Below are positions 7,022 to 15,551 of a stretch of DNA of 15,655 nt, in pieces. Source of the DNA: Paenibacillaceae bacterium UBA6304 (GTDB lineage Bacteria > Bacillota > Bacilli > Paenibacillales > Paenibacillaceae); the NCBI GenBank assembly GCA_002439285.1, contig DJTQ01000165.1, forward strand, positions 1-15,655, in the 5' to 3' direction. The notes beneath the pieces were generated by a model. That model saw only the letters and a program-made list of their open reading frames with translations. It did no database searches and had not been told where the DNA came from. Positions within the stretch are counted from its first letter, which is position 1. Each line of letters opens with the position of its first letter. The position numbers and the translations under genes were made by a program.

Positions 7022-8053
7022 TTATCCTTCGCGGCGCACCAGCCGCGGCGTGTTCTGCAGCGCCGACACCGTCCCGGCGCCGATCCCGAACATGGCGGTG
7101 CGGAGCTCCAATTCGACGCGCTCCAAGAGCGCATCGAGACGCTCCTCGGAATGCACCGCCGGTTCCAGCAGCGCCCGGCCGAACCCGGCCAGATCCGCGC
7201 CAAGCGCCAGCGCTTTGGCGGCATCCACGCCGGTGTTCAGGCCCCCGCTGCCGATCAGGGCGGCGTCCGGCGCCGCCGCCCGTACTTCGCGGATGCATTC
7301 GGCGGTGGGGATGCCCCAATCCGCGAATGCTTCCGCAGCCGCGCGCCGTACCGGGTCGGCGCTGCGGAACTTCTCAACCTGGCTCCAGGACGTTCCGCCG
7401 GCGCCAGCCACATCAATGAAGGCCACGCCCGCTTCGCGGAGCCGTCTGGCCGTATCGCCGTCGATGCCCCAGCCAACCTCCTTGACGCCTACGGGAACCG
7501 GCAACGATCGGCATACGTCCTCGATGCGGGCGAGCAACCCGCCAAAGCCGGTATTTCCTTCCGGCTGGAACACCTCTTGCAGGCTGTTCAAATGCAGCAC
7601 TAGCATGTCCGCTCCGGCAATATCGACCGCGCGCTGGCATTCCGCCGCGCCGAAACCATAGCTGAGCTGGACCGCACCCAAATTGGCGATGACAGGGATG
7701 CTCGGCGCCTTACGCCGGACGGCGAACGTGGGAGCCAGCTCCCCACGTTCCACGGCGGCGCGGACCGAGCCAACCCCCATCGCCCAACCCCGGCGCTCCG
7801 CCGCTTCCGCCAGGCGGTCGTTAATCCGGCCGGCGAGCTCGCTCCCGCCGGTCATCGAACTGATCAGCAGCGGCGTGCGCACCGCTGCACCGAGAAAGGT
7901 CGTCTTCAAACTGACCTCGTTAAAGTTCAGTTCCGGCAGCGCATTATGGCGGAATCTGTATTTTTCGAATCCTGTGGAAATGCCCTCTCCGCCGACCTGT
8001 TCTTCCAAGCAAAGGCGAATATGTTCGGATTTGCGCCCGGATGTATCTCCCAT
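7022..8053 (-). CDS. fni: Type 2 isopentenyl-diphosphate delta-isomerase (FMN-dependent)
   Basis: Interconverts isopentenyl and dimethylallyl diphosphate using reduced FMN and Mg2+, in the cytosol. The 343-residue TIM-barrel protein shows the family marks in order: N-terminal RKSEHI (7-12), SSMTGG (65-70), HLNSLQE (154-160) with the Gln/Glu pair of the active site, KEVGWG (191-196), DVAGAGGTSW (214-223) and the FMN-phosphate GSGGL (268-272). ATG 8053 has AAGGAGG 7 bp upstream; the frame is open to ATG 8122 but that start has no ribosome site. The gene is GC-rich (38 of 60 in the line at 7081). It lies 86 bp after a carotenoid-desaturase-like gene in the same direction, which supports a shared isoprenoid role. 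It is unrelated to the type 1 Nudix isomerase. Confidence 0.95.
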   Translation of the reverse strand: MGDTSGRKSEHIRLCLEEQVGGEGISTGFEKYRFRHNALPELNFNEVSLKTTFLGAAVRTPLLISSMTGGSELAGRINDRLAEAAERRGWAMGVGSVRAAVERGELAPTFAVRRKAPSIPVIANLGAVQLSYGFGAAECQRAVDIAGADMLVLHLNSLQEVFQPEGNTGFGGLLARIEDVCRSLPVPVGVKEVGWGIDGDTARRLREAGVAFIDVAGAGGTSWSQVEKFRSADPVRRAAAEAFADWGIPTAECIREVRAAAPDAALIGSGGLNTGVDAAKALALGADLAGFGRALLEPAVHSEERLDALLERVELELRTAMFGIGAGTVSALQNTPRLVRREG

Positions 8054-8139
8054 CTTCGTTCCTCCTTCTATATAAATTGAACTACTGAAATGGATGTGGG
8101 GCCAGTACGTAAAATGTTCCAAATCTCCGGCTCATCAGA

Positions 8140-9612
8140 CTAACCCCTCGCAATATACCCTGCCACAAGCTGGCCTGACAGCGTGACAAAAGGAACACCT
8201 CCGCCAGGATGCGTCGTTCCTCCTGCATACCAGAGCCCCTTTACATCCCGGCTGCGGTTATCGGGCCGCCGCAATTCCTGTTTGCAACTGTGCGAGGTAA
8301 TTCCGAACATGCCTCCTTTATAGGAGTAGGTATCGCGCGCCAAATCCGACGGCGTATACCGGGCCAATACATGCCCTTGGACCAAGTCGCTCAATCCGTG
8401 CTGCCTTAACGTAGAGATGACCGTTCTGGAGTAAGCCTCCGCTTTCTGTTCCCAATCCCAGTCTGCCGATAAATAAGGGGTATGGGTCATAATGAACAAA
8501 TTGCTGCAGCCTGGAGGGGCTGCCTCTTCCTCCGAATAGGAAGAATTACAGATATATACCGACGGATGACTCGGCGGACGTCGATGGGCGAAAATATCAT
8601 GAAATTCACCCTCGTAATTATCAGAAAAAAACACGGTGTGATGGTGAAGGCGGTCCAATCGGGCCGGTACTCCTGCCAATTGAACAAAAGCTGACAAGGA
8701 GGGCTCAAACGTCGAAATCAGACGGTCGGGCATGGAGGGACGATCCTTCTCATCCAGTAACCTTTTGCTAAGAGAAAGCGCATCCCCATTAACGATAACA
8801 AGCGGGGATTCATAGTCGCCTTCCGTAGTTTCAATCCCTCTAACATGATGGTCGACTACCTGAATCCGGGTGACTTCCACCCCGGTTTTGATTTGGGCCC
8901 CCAGTTCCTCCGCCAGTTGCTTCATTGCTTCAATCAGTTGATAGGTTCCCCCTTGAACCGTATATATACCCTGGTCGGCTTCGCAGCTTGCCAGCATGCC
9001 GCATAAGGAGGAAACCTTGAACGGCGAGGAACCGACGCGGGCGGCATACCGACCGAACATAGCGAGCGTATTCGGATGGCTGAAATGCCGGCGAAGCTGG
9101 CGGTTCAAGGAATGGTGTAGTTCCGGGATCAGCAATCCCCTGAATATCCCGCGCCACCATTTATCCAAATTGCTAAGCGGGAGCCGGTTTAGGACATGTT
9201 CACTGGCGTAACGAAGCATCTGGCGTGACTCCCGAATAAATGCAGGATAGTGAAGAGCATCCTCGGGACTATAGGTACCGATCTGATGCTGCATAAATTC
9301 CACGTCTCCGGTCAAATCGACGACACTCCCATCGGCGAAGACGCTGCGCGATCGGGGCTCAAGCGGAATCAGCCGCACATAATCATTCAGATCCCGGCCT
9401 GCCCGGCGGAACAGATTTCGAAAAACATGCGCCATTTCAATCGTTGTAGGGCCCCTATCAAAACGGTACCCGTCGATCACGACCCTTTGCAGCTTGCCGC
9501 CAACGCTACTCTGACGCTCCAGCACCGTTACCTGGAAGCCCCTTATGGCCAGCTCAATAGCGCAGGACAGGCCGCCAAAGCCCGCCCCGATGATCACCGC
9601 TTTATTTCTCAT
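8140..9612 (-). CDS. Phytoene desaturase-like FAD-dependent oxidoreductase (CrtI/CrtN family)
   Basis: A 490-residue flavoprotein of the carotenoid desaturase family. The N-terminal dinucleotide fold is clear: IIGAGFGGLSCAIEL (7-21) and the ribose-binding Glu at VLERQSSVGGK (30-40). The C-terminal FAD and substrate signature is WYAGGTTHPGGGVPF to SGQLVA (461-484), which is diagnostic for CrtI, CrtN and CrtP relatives. In between lie YTVQGGTYQLIEAM and long helical parts. ATG 9612 has AAAAGGAG 5 bp upstream. It follows cls by 41 bp and precedes fni by 86 bp, so isoprenoid supply and use are genetically linked. No crtB/crtM-type synthase is in the window. It could be a C30 apocarotenoid desaturase or oxygenase, or a family member with a different lipid substrate; sequence alone does not decide. 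Confidence 0.88.
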   Translation of the reverse strand: MRNKAVIIGAGFGGLSCAIELAIRGFQVTVLERQSSVGGKLQRVVIDGYRFDRGPTTIEMAHVFRNLFRRAGRDLNDYVRLIPLEPRSRSVFADGSVVDLTGDVEFMQHQIGTYSPEDALHYPAFIRESRQMLRYASEHVLNRLPLSNLDKWWRGIFRGLLIPELHHSLNRQLRRHFSHPNTLAMFGRYAARVGSSPFKVSSLCGMLASCEADQGIYTVQGGTYQLIEAMKQLAEELGAQIKTGVEVTRIQVVDHHVRGIETTEGDYESPLVIVNGDALSLSKRLLDEKDRPSMPDRLISTFEPSLSAFVQLAGVPARLDRLHHHTVFFSDNYEGEFHDIFAHRRPPSHPSVYICNSSYSEEEAAPPGCSNLFIMTHTPYLSADWDWEQKAEAYSRTVISTLRQHGLSDLVQGHVLARYTPSDLARDTYSYKGGMFGITSHSCKQELRRPDNRSRDVKGLWYAGGTTHPGGGVPFVTLSGQLVAGYIARG

Positions 9613-9653
9613 CTGTACTCCTTTTCATTAAAGGATTCTATAAATACCCTGCC

Positions 9654-11162
9654 TTACAATAGTGGAGACATCAGCCGTGCAGCCGATTCCATAAAACGGA
9701 CGATGATTTTTTTCTTCATAAACGCTTTTCTTTTGATTTGCTTGGCGGATAACAAGTCCCGCTCGAAGTCCTTGACGATTTTGGCAATACTGTCATTCTG
9801 AACGAGCAGCACGTTGACTTCAAAATTAAGATGGAAGCTGCGCATATCCATATTTGCCGTACCCACCGTTGCAACCTCGCCGTCAACAATGAGCAATTTG
9901 GAATGCAGGAAGCCTTTTTCGTACTCGTAAATTTTCACGCCCACCTCAAGCAGGGAGAGGAAATAGGAATGCGAAGCCAGGAAAGGCAGCCACTTATCCG
10001 GTTTGGCCGGGAACAAAATCCGTACGTCGATCCCCGACAGGGCCGCCACGCGGAGCGACGTCAAAATATCTTCATCCGGAATAAAGTAAGGCGTTGCCAG
10101 CCAAACCGATTTTTTGGCCGACGTAATCATCGCGAAGAAGATATTCTTCAACGTACTGCTTTCGTTGTCTGGACCGCTGGGGACGATTTGAACCGCTCCG
10201 CTGCAGCCTTGCTCCAGTTCCGGCGACAAATACTCCAGATCCATGATTCTTTCGCTGGTAACATACTGCCAATCCTGGAGAAAAATAATCTGCATCGAAC
10301 GGACGGCTTCACCTTTGACCAACATGTGCGTATCCCGCCAGAAACCGTAGGTTTTGCTGCGGCTCAAGTATTCATCACCCACATTCAGCCCGCCGATAAA
10401 GCCGGTATTACCATCGATGACGACGATTTTGCGGTGATTTCTATAGTTAACCCGGCTGGAAAGCGCCAGGAAGCGCACTTCGCCGTAGACTCCCACTTTT
10501 ACGCCGGCATCCCTTAGTTCATTGATAAAAGCCTTCGGAAGCCCAAGGCTACCGACCGCATCGAACATAAACCGAACCTCTACGCCGGCCTTTGCCCGTT
10601 CGATCAACGTCTTCTGGATTTCCCGGCCGATGTCGTCCGCCCGGTAAATGTAATACTCCATATGTATGTGATGCTGGGCCTTCTTTAATTCTTTCAGGAG
10701 AGTCGAGAATGTTTCCTCCCCATTGGTCAGCACCCGCGTCCGTGTTGCCATGGAGAACGGCGTACGGGCGATCCGCTGCGACATTTGCAGCAAGCGCTGT
10801 TGTCCCGGCGTAAACTGGGACAGATCGCGAGGCAGCATGTTGCCGTTATGATCGATCCGCTCGAAGCTTTTACGGTCCGACTCTGCCTTCTTATCAAATT
10901 TCCGCCGTTTGAAATAATTTTGTCCCAGCAGGAAATAGAGCACCAGCCCCACGACCGGCAACAGGGCAAGCACAAGAATCCAGGCCATCGTACTGGAAGG
11001 GTTCCGGTTCTCCATAAAGATTGCCAATCCAATCGTAATTACCGTCAGGGTTTGAAATATACTGACCAGCATCCCGCCGAATTTGCCGAAGACACCGAAG
11101 CCGAAGAAGTAAAAAGCAAACAGGATCGCTGCGATTAAAATAATTTGAAGTCCACGTCTCAT
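9654..11162 (-). CDS. cls: Cardiolipin synthase (phospholipase D family)
   Basis: Makes cardiolipin from two phosphatidylglycerol molecules at the membrane. The 502-residue protein has N-terminal hydrophobic segments (about 8-25, 33-50, 60-79) with the FMENRNPSSTMAW stretch typical of bacterial Cls, then two PLD domains, each with an HKD motif: HRKIVVID (243-250, His243, Lys245, Asp250) and HSKLLIVD (420-427, His420, Lys422, Asp427). Both are followed by the expected GGLN and GTANMDMRS elements, so the active site is intact. ATG 11162 is preceded by AGAGG at 9 bp. It is first in a possible cls-desaturase-fni-GNAT operon and diverges from the TetR gene. Length agrees with the family. The B. 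subtilis ClsA/YwjE/YwiE branch was not determined. Confidence 0.95.
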   Translation of the reverse strand: MRRGLQIILIAAILFAFYFFGFGVFGKFGGMLVSIFQTLTVITIGLAIFMENRNPSSTMAWILVLALLPVVGLVLYFLLGQNYFKRRKFDKKAESDRKSFERIDHNGNMLPRDLSQFTPGQQRLLQMSQRIARTPFSMATRTRVLTNGEETFSTLLKELKKAQHHIHMEYYIYRADDIGREIQKTLIERAKAGVEVRFMFDAVGSLGLPKAFINELRDAGVKVGVYGEVRFLALSSRVNYRNHRKIVVIDGNTGFIGGLNVGDEYLSRSKTYGFWRDTHMLVKGEAVRSMQIIFLQDWQYVTSERIMDLEYLSPELEQGCSGAVQIVPSGPDNESSTLKNIFFAMITSAKKSVWLATPYFIPDEDILTSLRVAALSGIDVRILFPAKPDKWLPFLASHSYFLSLLEVGVKIYEYEKGFLHSKLLIVDGEVATVGTANMDMRSFHLNFEVNVLLVQNDSIAKIVKDFERDLLSAKQIKRKAFMKKKIIVRFMESAARLMSPLL

Positions 11163-11211
11163 TGTTGTATTCCTCTTTCCTGGGTTGTTGCGTGTTCGCC
11201 TATATATCTAC

Positions 11212-11240
11212 ATTTTACATGAACCTTCGAATTCTTCCTA
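11212..11240 (-). promoter_or_regulatory. Candidate cls promoter
   Basis: Minus-strand TAGGAA (11240-11235) and TAAAAT (11217-11212) are separated by 17 bp, about 50 bp before the cls start. The -10 is good and the -35 is poor, so this is tentative. Confidence 0.35.
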
Positions 11241-11309
11241 CCATTAAAAGAAGTAGTCGAAAAGAATGGATACCATGCCTGTCCTACATGTATCTGCTTG
11301 TCGGATGAT

Positions 11310-11338
11310 TTGTATGTGATTTATTTTTGTAATATAAT
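11310..11338 (+). promoter_or_regulatory. Promoter of the tetR-RND operon
   Basis: TTGTAT (11310-11315) and a perfect TATAAT (11333-11338) are separated by 17 bp. Transcription would begin near 11345, at the left arm of the predicted operator. Confidence 0.7.
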
Positions 11339-11343
11339 CATTT

Positions 11344-11359
11344 TTGACCCATCAGTCAA
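11344..11359 (+). promoter_or_regulatory. Predicted TetR-family operator
   Basis: TTGAC (11344-11348) and its exact complement GTCAA (11355-11359) frame a 6-nt centre, a 16-bp palindrome of the TTGACC-N4-GGTCAA type used by many TetR regulators. It sits directly downstream of the -10, over the expected transcription start, so bound protein would block initiation. A second short inverted repeat, TTAAG-AA-CTTAA, follows at 11361-11372. Confidence 0.6.
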
Positions 11360-11396
11360 TTTAAGAACTTAAGAGTCAGGAGGAGATGAATAGATA

Positions 11397-12308
11397 TTGT
11401 CCGTTAAATCTGGCGATAAAAGAACGCTGATTCTCCGAACCGCCATGCAGCTTTTTGCCGCCAAAGGTTCTTCCGCCACTTCGATGCAAGAGATTGCCGA
11501 TGCCTGCGGAATGTCCAAAGGAAGCCTGTATCTTGTCTTTAAATCAAAGGATGAACTGGAGTTCAGCCTTTTCGATTACTGTTATCAATTGCTGCAGGAA
11601 CATCTGCTGCGAGCGGAAAATCAGCCGGATCTCACTCCCCGTGAGCGACTCATCCTGCAAATCGAGGTCTTGCTGAACCTGGTGCTGGAATTGCGCGAAT
11701 TTCTGCTTATGCAGTTTCGGGATTGGATCAAAAGCGGCAACCTTTACCGGGGTGAGCCTGAGGTCATCCGGGAAAACAACGCCAAGCTGCATCTTTACAG
11801 CAAAAAGGCGATTGAAGCAGCCTACGGAGAAGCAATCTCTCCGTATACTGCCGATCTGATCATGTTGGTCCACGGGATTATCGGAGCCTACATAAAACTG
11901 TTATTCGATCCGGCTATGACGGTCGGTACTCACCGGATGGCCGTTTATATGGCCGACCTGCTTGACGGGGCTGCGGAACAATTGATCCGCCGACAGCCTG
12001 AGCCATTGATCAACGAAGAAGTCTTGAAGCGCTGGGGTGCTGATGATAGCTGCCTGAAACCGTTGGAGCGTCATCCCCTTTTAGCTATCCGAGAACTAAA
12101 AGAATTACTTGAAAGCCGGGTATCTTCACCGGAAGTCCGCCGGCAAGGACTTGAATCTTTGCAAATGTTGGAGGAGGAAATCCTTGAACTCCGGCCGCGC
12201 CGGGTTATTCTGACGGGAATGCTCGCCAATGTGAAGGCCATTCCTGACCTGGACGACCGGATTGAGGAATTGGAGAGAATTATGCAGCCTTATTTGAATC
12301 ATGCGTAA
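11397..12308 (+). CDS. TetR/AcrR-family transcriptional repressor (YerO-like)
   Basis: A 303-residue regulator, longer than the usual 190-220. The N-terminal helix-turn-helix is typical: TAMQLFAAKG (15-24), SMQEIADACGMSKGSLYLVF (29-48), then KSKDEL. The middle is an all-helical ligand and dimer domain. The last 90 or so residues are charged and helical (for example ELKELLES, LEEEILEL, DRIEELERIM), an extension also seen in long members such as Bacillus YerO. The start is TTG at 11397 (AGGAGGAG about 11 bp upstream); no in-frame ATG fits before helix 1. The pump gene follows 28 bp after its stop. I infer that it represses its own operon through the palindrome at 11344-11359 and is released by a pump substrate. 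Assignment as YerO orthologue rests on architecture and neighbour, not on alignment. Confidence 0.88.
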   Translation: MSVKSGDKRTLILRTAMQLFAAKGSSATSMQEIADACGMSKGSLYLVFKSKDELEFSLFDYCYQLLQEHLLRAENQPDLTPRERLILQIEVLLNLVLELREFLLMQFRDWIKSGNLYRGEPEVIRENNAKLHLYSKKAIEAAYGEAISPYTADLIMLVHGIIGAYIKLLFDPAMTVGTHRMAVYMADLLDGAAEQLIRRQPEPLINEEVLKRWGADDSCLKPLERHPLLAIRELKELLESRVSSPEVRRQGLESLQMLEEEILELRPRRVILTGMLANVKAIPDLDDRIEELERIMQPYLNHA

Positions 12309-12336
12309 AAATAGAGAGGAGCGGAAGACCTAACTG

Positions 12337-15300
12337 ATGAAAAGTATCATTCAATTTTCCCTGCGAAATAAATTTGCGGTTTGGTTGCTGACGATTATCG
12401 TCACGGTTGTCGGCTTATACAGCGGCCTTACGATGAAGCAGGAGACCATCCCTAATATCAATGTCCCTTTTCTTAGCGTTACCGCAATTTACCCGGGAGC
12501 TGCGCCTGAAGGCGTTGTTCAGGATATTGCCAAGCCGCTCGAGACGAAACTCCACAATGTCGACGGAGTAAAAACGATTACTTCGACTTCGATGGAGAAT
12601 GCGGCGTCCCTGTTTATTGAATTCGATTATGACACCAATCTGGACAATGCCACAGCGGCCGTCCGGGAAGCGTTGAACGACGTTACTCTGCCGGACGATG
12701 CGCAAAAGCCGCAAATCACCCGGTTCAGCTTGAATTCTATGCCGGTGATCTCGCTCAGCTTGTCCGATAACGAATCCGGCGATTTGGAGGCATTGACCCG
12801 GATTATCCAAAACGACATCCAGCCGGCACTTGAAGATCTGGATGGCGTGGCTTCGGTGCAAATTGCCGGACAATACGTCAAAGAAGTCCGCCTCAACTTC
12901 GATGAGGCGAAGATGCAGCAGCTCGGACTTAGCGAAGATACCGTAAAAGGTATCGTCCAAGCTTCCGCGCTGCGCGTACCGCTCGGCCTGTTCGATTTGG
13001 AACAGTCGCAAAAGGCGGTCGTCGTTGACGGCAACATCACTACCGTCGATGATCTTAAGAACCTTACGATTCCGGCCATGCCGGGGGCGGGTGCAGGTGC
13101 TGGCGCCGCTGGTGCGGCGGGCAATGGAACTGCTGGCGCTGGTGCGGGTGCTGCCGGCGGGGCCGCTGCTGGTACCGGAGCTGGTGCGGCTCAAGGCGGC
13201 ATGGCCGCTATTCCGGCCGGCATTCCGACCGTAAAGCTTGGCGACATTGCCAAGATCGAGGTCATCGGGGAAGCCGAGTCGATCTCCCGCACCAACGGTG
13301 CCGAGTCGATCGGGATTCAAATCGTCAAAGACAACGATGCAAATACCGTCGACGTTGCCAATCTCGTCAAAGACAAAGCCGATGAGTTGAAAGAGCAGTA
13401 CGGCCATATCGACTTCACCGTATTGCTTGACCAGGGCAAACCGATCACGGACTCCGTTAATACGATGTTGTCCAAAGCATTGTTCGGCGCACTGTTCGCC
13501 GTCCTGATCATTCTCTTGTTCTTGCGGAATATCCGCTCGACGATCATTTCCATTATCTCCATCCCATTGTCGCTTCTAATCGCGGTTCTTGCGCTGAAGC
13601 AAATGGATATTACGTTGAACATGATGACGCTGGGCGCCATGACGGTCGCCATCGGCCGGGTGGTCGACGACTCCATCGTCGTCATCGAGAATATTTACCG
13701 CCGCTTGTCCCTGACCGGCGAGAAGCTGAAGGGCGGCAAGCTGATCATCGAGGCAACCCGGGAGATGTTCGTTCCGATCATGTCCTCAACGATCGTCACG
13801 ATCGCCGTCTTCCTGCCGCTGGCCTTCGTAAGCGGGATGGTCGGCGAACTGTTCAAACCGTTCGCGTACACCATGGTGTTCTCGTTGCTCGCCTCGTTGC
13901 TGGTCGCCATTACCCTGGTGCCTGCCTTGGCGCATACCTTGTTCCGCAAAGGGCTGAACAAGAAGCATGACCATGACAGCAATCCGAAAGGTCTGGCACG
14001 GGGTTATCAGCGCGTACTCAACTGGTCGCTGTCCCACAAGCTGATCACCTTCGGCCTTGCCATCGTCTTACTGGTAGGCAGCTTGTTCCTGTATCCGCTC
14101 GTCGGCGTAAGCTTCCTGCCCGAGCAAGAAGACAAATATGTAATGGTTACCTATTCTCCGGCTCCGGGAGACCGTCTTGAGGATGTTCAGGAGAAAATGC
14201 AAAAGGCGGAACAATACGTTTTGGCCCAAAAAGACATGGATAAAATGCAGTACTCTGTCGGCGGAAGCAATCCGCTCGGCGCAGGTTCATCCAATTCTGC
14301 TCTTTTCTATATTGAGTATAAGAAGGACACGAAACACTTCAATGATGTGAAAGAAAGTCTCCTGCTCGGACTGAAGAAAGAAGTTCCTGACGGCGAGTGG
14401 GGAGACATGTCCGAAATGATGTCTGGCGGTATGGGCGGCAGTACGCTCAGCGTCAACGTCTTCGGCGACAATCTGGAGCAAATCAAACCGGTATCCGATC
14501 AAATTCTGGAATGGGTTCAGGCGGATACGAAGAACTTCGAGAAAGGTGAGACTTCGATCTCCACAGCTTACGATCAGTACACTTTGGTAGCGGATCAGAA
14601 GAAGTTGAGCTCACTCGGGCTGACCCCGGGACAAATCGCAATGAAGCTGAGTCCGGTTCGCGAGCGTCCTGTTCTTACCGAGGTTCAGCTTGAAGGCAAA
14701 GATTATAAAGTTTACATTGAAACCGAAGAGAATGCTTATACCAGCATTCAGGAGATGGAAAATGAAACACTGACTTCCCCGCTCGGCATGGAAGTGCCGA
14801 TTAAAGAAGTCGCCAAGATTGAAAAAGGAAGCTCTCCGGATTCCATCATGCGGATGGACGGCAAAACGGTCGTTGAAGTTAGCGCCAAGATTGTCTCGTC
14901 CGACGTCCAAAAAGCATCTGCTTCGATTCAGGACAAAATCGACGACATGGACAAACCGGAAGGCATTACAGTTAGCTTCGGCGGCGTTACCGAGCAAATC
15001 AACGATACTTTCGGACAGTTGGGCCTTGCTATGGCTGCTGCGGTCGCGATCGTATACTTTGTGCTTGTGGTTACGTTTGGCGGCGGTCTTGCGCCATTTG
15101 CCATTCTGTTCTCGCTTCCGTTTATCGTGATCGGCGCCATGGTCGGCCTGCTGATCGGCGGCGAAACCCTGAACGTCTCGGCGCTCATGGGCGTTCTGAT
15201 GCTGATCGGGATTGTGGTTACCAACGCGATCGTTCTCATCGACCGCGTCATCCACAAAGAACGTGAAGGCCTGTCCACGCGCGATGCGCTGCTTGAAGCG

Positions 15301-15534
15301 GGGGCTACGCGGCTTCGTCCGATCCTTATGACCGCGCTCGCTACGATCGGTGCCTTGCTGCCGCTCGTCCTGGGCTGGGAACATAGCGCGGGTATTATCT
15401 CTCGCGGTCTCGGCATCACTGTTATCGGCGGCTTGATCAGCTCCACTGTGCTGACGCTCGTTATCGTGCCGGTGGTTTACGAATTCCTTATGAAATTCAG
15501 CCGCCGCAATAAAGCGACCGGAGATTTGGATTAA
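12337..15534 (+). CDS. swrC: RND-family efflux pump, AcrB-like (SwrC/YerP-like)
   Basis: A 1065-residue inner-membrane proton-driven transporter of the HAE/AcrB superfamily; SwrC of B. subtilis, which exports surfactin, also lies next to a TetR gene. The order is: first membrane helix (about 13-30), porter half 1, membrane helices from about 380 with the proton-relay pair in RVVDDSIVVIEN (Asp444, Asp445), a charged cytosolic loop after LFRKGLNKKHDHD, second large loop, and a last membrane block with MLIGIVVTNAIVLIDRV. At the place of AcrB Lys940 there is Thr962. Residues 250-285 are only Gly, Ala, Asn and Thr, an insertion within porter half 1 just before VKLGDIAKIE. The ATG 12337 has GGAAG 9 bp upstream. 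No membrane-fusion or outer-membrane partner gene is adjacent, as expected for a Gram-positive. Substrate unknown. Confidence 0.93.
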   Translation: MKSIIQFSLRNKFAVWLLTIIVTVVGLYSGLTMKQETIPNINVPFLSVTAIYPGAAPEGVVQDIAKPLETKLHNVDGVKTITSTSMENAASLFIEFDYDTNLDNATAAVREALNDVTLPDDAQKPQITRFSLNSMPVISLSLSDNESGDLEALTRIIQNDIQPALEDLDGVASVQIAGQYVKEVRLNFDEAKMQQLGLSEDTVKGIVQASALRVPLGLFDLEQSQKAVVVDGNITTVDDLKNLTIPAMPGAGAGAGAAGAAGNGTAGAGAGAAGGAAAGTGAGAAQGGMAAIPAGIPTVKLGDIAKIEVIGEAESISRTNGAESIGIQIVKDNDANTVDVANLVKDKADELKEQYGHIDFTVLLDQGKPITDSVNTMLSKALFGALFAVLIILLFLRNIRSTIISIISIPLSLLIAVLALKQMDITLNMMTLGAMTVAIGRVVDDSIVVIENIYRRLSLTGEKLKGGKLIIEATREMFVPIMSSTIVTIAVFLPLAFVSGMVGELFKPFAYTMVFSLLASLLVAITLVPALAHTLFRKGLNKKHDHDSNPKGLARGYQRVLNWSLSHKLITFGLAIVLLVGSLFLYPLVGVSFLPEQEDKYVMVTYSPAPGDRLEDVQEKMQKAEQYVLAQKDMDKMQYSVGGSNPLGAGSSNSALFYIEYKKDTKHFNDVKESLLLGLKKEVPDGEWGDMSEMMSGGMGGSTLSVNVFGDNLEQIKPVSDQILEWVQADTKNFEKGETSISTAYDQYTLVADQKKLSSLGLTPGQIAMKLSPVRERPVLTEVQLEGKDYKVYIETEENAYTSIQEMENETLTSPLGMEVPIKEVAKIEKGSSPDSIMRMDGKTVVEVSAKIVSSDVQKASASIQDKIDDMDKPEGITVSFGGVTEQINDTFGQLGLAMAAAVAIVYFVLVVTFGGGLAPFAILFSLPFIVIGAMVGLLIGGETLNVSALMGVLMLIGIVVTNAIVLIDRVIHKEREGLSTRDALLEAGATRLRPILMTALATIGALLPLVLGWEHSAGIISRGLGITVIGGLISSTVLTLVIVPVVYEFLMKFSRRNKATGDLD
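13084..13200 (+). repeat. Gly/Ala-rich low-complexity segment inside the RND pump gene
   Basis: Codons 250-288 are almost all GGN and GCN. Many synonymous codons are mixed, so the DNA is a degenerate GC-rich repeat rather than an exact tandem one. It keeps the reading frame, and the flanking parts align with the normal RND fold. Confidence 0.85.
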
Positions 15535-15551
15535 TTATCAACATAATAAAC

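Larger units (their letters stand above)
11163..11396. promoter_or_regulatory. Divergent cls / tetR intergenic region
   Basis: 234 bp between two divergently oriented start codons. It holds the predicted TetR promoter and operator on the right side and a weaker candidate cls promoter on the left. Repressor binding at the right end lies more than 120 bp from the cls candidate, so cls is not obviously controlled by it. No RNA gene or terminator is visible. Confidence 0.6.

Noticed and set aside
6945..7319. N-terminal extension of the acetyltransferase up to 7319
   Set aside because: It overlaps fni and has no family match, while ATG 6944 has an ideal ribosome site.
12415..13407. 330-codon minus-strand open frame inside the pump gene
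   Set aside because: Shadow of the RND gene, including the Gly/Ala repeat read backwards; no ribosome site.
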